Assembly: GCA_017525805.1 (NCBI GenBank)
Contig: JAFXSH010000068.1
Location: forward strand, 11,995-75,994
Length of the DNA stretch: 64,000 nt
Direction of reading: 5' to 3'
Source of the DNA: Clostridia bacterium
Lineage (GTDB): Bacteria; Bacillota_A; Clostridia; Christensenellales; Aristaeellaceae
Numbering within the stretch: position 1 is the first letter of the stretch; each line of letters starts with the position of its first letter. Both the position numbers and the translations under genes were made by a program. The notes beneath the pieces were generated by a model, which ran no database searches, was not told where the DNA came from, and worked only from the letters and a program-made list of their open reading frames with translations. Positions 60,551-64,000 of this stretch are shown piece by piece.

Positions 60551-63236
60551 GTATCATGGGGAAAACAGCATTGAAAAGGTGAACTTAGGAGCGGTGAGCG
60601 CTTACGCGGTGGCGAAAAAGCACGGGTTCACAGGTACGGAGGCGGAATGGGAGCAGTATATCGCCAACGCCAGCATCAAGGCGCAGCAGGCGTCCGCCAG
60701 CGCCTCGGCGGCGGCTGCCAGCGCGGCGGACGCGGCCACGTACCGCGGCGAGATCCGGGATCAGAATCAGGGCTTGTTTGTGCGGTATGACGAAGACGCG
60801 ACGCTGACGGAAAGCGGCAAGGCCCAGTTTCGCAAGAACATCGGTTTGCCCTATACGGCGGAAGAAACCGTAAGCCTGCTGGGCGAAGCGGCGGCAAAGC
60901 TGGGATCCCTGACCGTATACGCGGATATGCCTGGCTACTGGACCGCTTCCGGGACTTTCAGCATGAACAACGCAGGATCGGTGTGGCATACGCGCATGGT
61001 GCCCGTCAAAGGCTATTCCAAAATCTATGGCCGGACCTACATGGATGAATACGGCTACGCGGTGGCCTACTTCGATCAGGATTATCAGCTTCTGCCCGAT
61101 ATCTCCGTTATGGGAACGGGCAACATGCGCTTCGGACGTGAGGCGGGAGAACCGCTGACCATTCCGGAGGCGGCTTACTATGCCAGTATCAGCGGCTGGG
61201 GCGCGGCGGATTCCTACTTTTTCGTGTTCTGGGGGGAGCCGGAAAGCAATCCGGGCCGGATGGAACAGCGCGGCGTCAGCTACGCGGACTTTGGCGCGAA
61301 GCTGGACGGGGTGACGGACGACACAGAGGCAGTGATGGCCTGCCACGATTACGCCAACGCCCATGGCTGTCCGGTATTCCAGCACAGCGGCACGGTATTC
61401 ATGGGGACGGCGCAGCATCGCCTGAATGGCGAAAGGCACAACGTGGAAATCAAAACGGATGTGGACTGGACCGGCACCACTTTCCTGATCAAGCCGCCCA
61501 TTGAAGAAGAACGGATCGTGTTTTCCGTCTGTTCGGATGAGGAAAAGGAAGACGTGAACCTGGCGGCCTGGCAGATCAACCAGCTGCATGACAACTGGCT
61601 GAACATCGATTTTCTCAAGAGTTACCCCAACGAGCTGGTGACCTTCATGGTCGAAAGGGAATACCCCGACATCGTGATCGGCATGCGCGACGGCTGGGAG
61701 GAATCGAGCTATCCGGAAACTTCCTATTATTCCGAAACGGCTGCCGTTGACCGGAACGGCGCGCTGATGGACGGCCATCTGTTCCTGGATATCAGCAGCC
61801 GGATGCCCCGGGATCCTAATCTCAGCGATTCCACCCAGAATATCACCGGTCATGTGAAAATGCGCAGGCGTTCCATTCTGGACACGCCCATCACCATCAA
61901 GGGCGGCACCTTCAAGCTGGCTTATCAAGGCCGTTTTGTCAACCCATACTATTTGTATATCAGCCGCAGCAACGTGACCGTTGAAGGGCTCAAGTGCGAC
62001 GCGGGCACGCGCTATGAAACCGGCGACCTGCGTTACCGCGGAGAGCTGATCCGTGCCGATTACGCTTATAATCTGTGCTTCCGGGACTGCGTGCTGGAGA
62101 ATTTTGGCAACTTCCTGCCCACAAACATGGCGCATGAGAACAACGTATCTTATGTGCTGGTGTGCACCCATTGCAGCAACGTGCTGATCGATCACTGCGA
62201 ATTCCTGCGCGGCTGGGGCCCGATTCAGACCAGCTGGTGCAAGAGGCTGACAGTGCGGGACAGCCTGATGGGCCGTGTGGATAATCACTATGGCTGCCGG
62301 GATTACCTGATTGATGGCTGCACCATGGTGACCAGCCACAGCAACATCAACGTGGGCTATGGCGACGGTTACCTGACCGTGCGGGACACCAAATTCATCA
62401 AAACGACGGACTACGACACCATGTTCAACAGCCGTCTGATCTATTGCCGCGAGGACTATTGCAGTATTTTCCAGGGCAATATCACGCTGGAAAACATCCA
62501 CATCGAAACCAATTATGAAACCACGCTGCTGTATGCCGCGCTGGAAAGCAGTTACGCGTTCAAGCACGAAAGCAGCAATCAGATGCTGCCCATGAAGCTG
62601 CCTAAAGTGCGGATGAAGAACATTTACTTTAAGCACCTGTCCCCTCAGCCGGTGAAGCTGACGCTGGCGGAATACGGCGTGCGCGCGGAAGCCTCGGCCC
62701 TTTCCTATGGCACGGTGGAGCCGGACAACGTGATCATCGACGGCGTTTGGAGCGATCAGCCCGCGCGCATCCTGCCCATGCTGGAAAATGTGCATCTGAC
62801 GGGCAGCGAAGAATGGGTGATCAAGGTGAAGAATTTCGACTGCCGCATCGACGTGGTGGAGGATGATACCATCGCGCCCAGTGAAAACCTGGCCATCGAC
62901 CTGCCGCTGGTATGGCTGCTGAAGGATCCAGAACTGTACTTTGAAAGTAAAGTAAACGAAGCGCTCCAGGCCAGCGGCGCGATCAGCGTGGGCGAAGCGG
63001 AAGCTAGCCGGATCGCGGCGGCGGTCAGCCAGCAGCAGGCAGCGGCCAGCCAAACCGACGCGGCCCTAAGCGCGGCGGCTGCCTCGGACAGCCAGATCGC
63101 ATCCGCTGTGAGCCAGACCGCGGCAGCGGCATCCGCGGCCAGCGCGGCAGCTAGCGCCGCATTGGCCCAACAATACAGCTACGGCATATCCATATCGGGC
63201 ACCGGACTGGTGTTTAGTTCCGGTACCCAGGAGTAA
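60540..63236 (+). CDS. Phage tail spike, right-handed beta-helix protein
   Basis: 898 residues. The N-terminus has the tail-adaptor motif HGFTGTEAEWEQYIANASI, followed by an Ala/Ser coiled coil. A receptor-domain start of the pectate-lyase-like fold lies at about 245 (VSYADFGAKLDGVTDDTEAVMACHDYA). A long parallel beta-helix follows (ITIKGGTFKL, VTVEGLKCDAG, LCFRDCVLENFG, VLIDHCEFLRGWG, LTVRDSLMGRV). A second Ala/Ser/Gln coiled coil is at about 815-885. Such spikes bind and cut cell-surface polysaccharide. The enzyme residues cannot be named from sequence. Confidence 0.85.
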   Translation: MAIEYHGENSIEKVNLGAVSAYAVAKKHGFTGTEAEWEQYIANASIKAQQASASASAAAASAADAATYRGEIRDQNQGLFVRYDEDATLTESGKAQFRKNIGLPYTAEETVSLLGEAAAKLGSLTVYADMPGYWTASGTFSMNNAGSVWHTRMVPVKGYSKIYGRTYMDEYGYAVAYFDQDYQLLPDISVMGTGNMRFGREAGEPLTIPEAAYYASISGWGAADSYFFVFWGEPESNPGRMEQRGVSYADFGAKLDGVTDDTEAVMACHDYANAHGCPVFQHSGTVFMGTAQHRLNGERHNVEIKTDVDWTGTTFLIKPPIEEERIVFSVCSDEEKEDVNLAAWQINQLHDNWLNIDFLKSYPNELVTFMVEREYPDIVIGMRDGWEESSYPETSYYSETAAVDRNGALMDGHLFLDISSRMPRDPNLSDSTQNITGHVKMRRRSILDTPITIKGGTFKLAYQGRFVNPYYLYISRSNVTVEGLKCDAGTRYETGDLRYRGELIRADYAYNLCFRDCVLENFGNFLPTNMAHENNVSYVLVCTHCSNVLIDHCEFLRGWGPIQTSWCKRLTVRDSLMGRVDNHYGCRDYLIDGCTMVTSHSNINVGYGDGYLTVRDTKFIKTTDYDTMFNSRLIYCREDYCSIFQGNITLENIHIETNYETTLLYAALESSYAFKHESSNQMLPMKLPKVRMKNIYFKHLSPQPVKLTLAEYGVRAEASALSYGTVEPDNVIIDGVWSDQPARILPMLENVHLTGSEEWVIKVKNFDCRIDVVEDDTIAPSENLAIDLPLVWLLKDPELYFESKVNEALQASGAISVGEAEASRIAAAVSQQQAAASQTDAALSAAAASDSQIASAVSQTAAAASAASAAASAALAQQYSYGISISGTGLVFSSGTQE

Positions 63237-63249
63237 GGAGGAAGAATCA

Positions 63250-63876
63250 ATGAGCGTATTGGATCATATTGTTTTAAATGAAGCGCGTTATGATCTCCAG
63301 GACACCGACGCGCGGGCGATGCTCGCCCCCACGGAAGCCAGCTCCACCGCCAGCGCGGCGCACACGGCCGGATCGTATTTCATTTATGGCGGCACCCTGT
63401 ACCAGGCTACGGCGGACATTGCCCAGGGAGGGACGATCATTACCAGCGGCAGCGGGCAGAACTGTGAAGAAGCGGCTTTGGGAGGAACTGTCAGTGGCTT
63501 AAAGAGTTCTATAGATATATTGGAGCCAGCTGCAACCGCATCCGATATCGGAAAGACACCGATTATTAAAACTGTGAATAATGGAAAGGTGACTGAATAT
63601 GAGTTCGGAAATGTAGCTGATCCAGAAATAATTACTAATGCCGTTTATTGGGAAGAGAACGAAGATGATGATACTATTGAAGAAATTATCAAATCTGAAA
63701 TCAAAGCCAATATGCGCTTTGCCATAAATGGGCATACGCTGTTATTAAAATACGATGGAGAAACAGTAACGTCCATTGAACTCCCAGACCCAATTCATTG
63801 CACCGCCGTGGAATTAAATGCTTCATCAGCGTCCGTTGAACGGTATAAATCTATAACACTTATAATGTCCCCGTGA
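63250..63876 (+). CDS. Phage tail fibre protein, 3' end cut by IS3-type element
   Basis: The frame has 208 codons behind AAGGAGG. The first 80 residues (VLDHIVLNEARYDLQDTDARAM, FIYGGTLYQATADIAQGGTIITSGSG) are typical of fibre N-terminal adaptors in GC-rich DNA. From about 63490 the DNA becomes markedly AT-rich and the protein Ile/Glu/Asn-rich. The last residues and stop (ending MSP) come from the IS left end at about 63866. The natural C-terminus is lost. The AT-rich half is probably an acquired receptor-binding module. Confidence 0.7.
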   Translation: MSVLDHIVLNEARYDLQDTDARAMLAPTEASSTASAAHTAGSYFIYGGTLYQATADIAQGGTIITSGSGQNCEEAALGGTVSGLKSSIDILEPAATASDIGKTPIIKTVNNGKVTEYEFGNVADPEIITNAVYWEENEDDDTIEEIIKSEIKANMRFAINGHTLLLKYDGETVTSIELPDPIHCTAVELNASSASVERYKSITLIMSP

Positions 63877-64000
63877 AACTGGACCAGCAGTAGCGAAAAA
63901 AAGGTGAACATGGTAGAATAAAAGACGAGGGAGAGGATACCATGAATTACCAGCACTACAGTCCAGAATTCAAAGCGAAGATTGTCCTGCAGGTTCTGCA
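63866..64000 (+). mobile_element. Left end of an IS3-type insertion sequence (cut by window edge)
   Basis: The element appears to begin with TGTCCCCGTGAAACTGGACC at 63866, breaking the fibre gene. Its first gene starts at 63942. An IS end starting with TG and an OrfA opening of YSPEFKAKIVLQVL type fit the IS3 family. The right end lies outside the window, so the exact border is unproven. Confidence 0.7.
63942..64000 (+). CDS. IS3-family transposase OrfA, N-terminal fragment
   Basis: Starts at the ATG at 63942 behind GGGAGAGG and runs off the window after about 20 residues (MNYQHYSPEFKAKIVLQVLQ). This opening is typical of the helix-turn-helix OrfA of IS3-family elements, which is joined to the DDE OrfB by frameshifting. 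Confidence 0.75.
   Translation, partial: MNYQHYSPEFKAKIVLQVL

Larger units (their letters stand above)
49500..63865 (+). mobile_element. Prophage structural module, podovirus-like, incomplete in window
   Basis: An unbroken plus-strand run of phage genes from a Cys-rich starter protein through terminase, portal, scaffold, capsid, connector, tail and fibre genes. The P22-type portal, N4-gp56-type capsid and lack of any tape measure or tail tube point to a short-tailed phage. No integrase, repressor, lysis or replication gene is seen between mtaB and the IS. The left border is set only by the end of mtaB, and the right border is unknown. It could be a complete prophage cut by the window or a remnant. 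Confidence 0.85.

Noticed and set aside
60585..63053. 822-codon open frame on the minus strand opposite the tail spike
   Set aside because: It is a shadow frame caused by GC-rich codon bias. It has no ribosome binding site or domain, and the plus-strand spike gene has clear motifs.
60540..63876. Diversity-generating retroelement acting on the tail fibre
   Set aside because: No reverse transcriptase, template repeat or C-lectin variable region is seen in the window.

Overview
The window looks like a chromosomal segment of a GC-rich, endospore-forming member of the Clostridia. Evidence: a SCIFF peptide/maturase pair (a Clostridia hallmark), a GerA-type germination operon, a BofA-like protein and GerMN lipoproteins, sigma-A type promoters with 17-bp spacing, strong AGGAGG ribosome binding sites and many ATGA overlaps. 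No rRNA, tRNA or CRISPR array was seen.

Layout. 1-6.1 kb: a cut-off transglutaminase-like protein, the SCIFF precursor and its radical SAM maturase, a PLP-dependent Orn/Lys/Arg-type decarboxylase, purB and an F420-ligase-like protein. 6.2-10.8 kb: a BofA-like protein converging on a gerAA-gerAB-gerAC operon, then an internally deleted GNAT remnant and a small exported peptide. 10.8-22.3 kb: an ammonium transporter fused to a PII domain behind a promoter-terminator leader, RNase Z and the CCA enzyme, dnaX, an unknown membrane protein, a SPOR protein, and a small operon ending in two GerMN lipoproteins. 22.3-28.1 kb (minus strand): xpt-bmpA-ATPase-permease-permease, a purine nucleoside uptake and salvage operon whose last permease is frameshifted. 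28.4-33.0 kb: three consecutive secreted proteins of unknown function. 33-43.9 kb: an esterase, then the translation operon rimP-nusA-rnpM-L7Ae-like-infB-rbfA-nrnA-truB, a HAD phosphatase and an ABC permease/ATPase pair without a binding protein. 43.9-49.4 kb: a membrane-anchored beta-propeller protein on the minus strand, then rsmE, a small membrane protein and mtaB.

49.5 kb to the right edge: the structural module of a short-tailed (podovirus-like) prophage: small Cys-rich protein, terminase small and large subunits, P22-type portal, scaffold, N4-gp56-type major capsid protein, small head/tail proteins, a tail protein, a possible ejection protein and tail fibre/spike genes. There is no tape-measure gene. 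The last fibre gene changes sharply to AT-rich sequence and is then cut by the left end of an IS3-type insertion sequence, whose OrfA runs off the window. No integrase, repressor or lysis gene is visible.

The points most worth a second look are the Amt-PII fusion with its leader terminator, the secreted-protein trio, the miniaturised GNAT, the nucleoside-permease frameshift, the SCIFF-decarboxylase arrangement, and the fibre gene interrupted by the IS.
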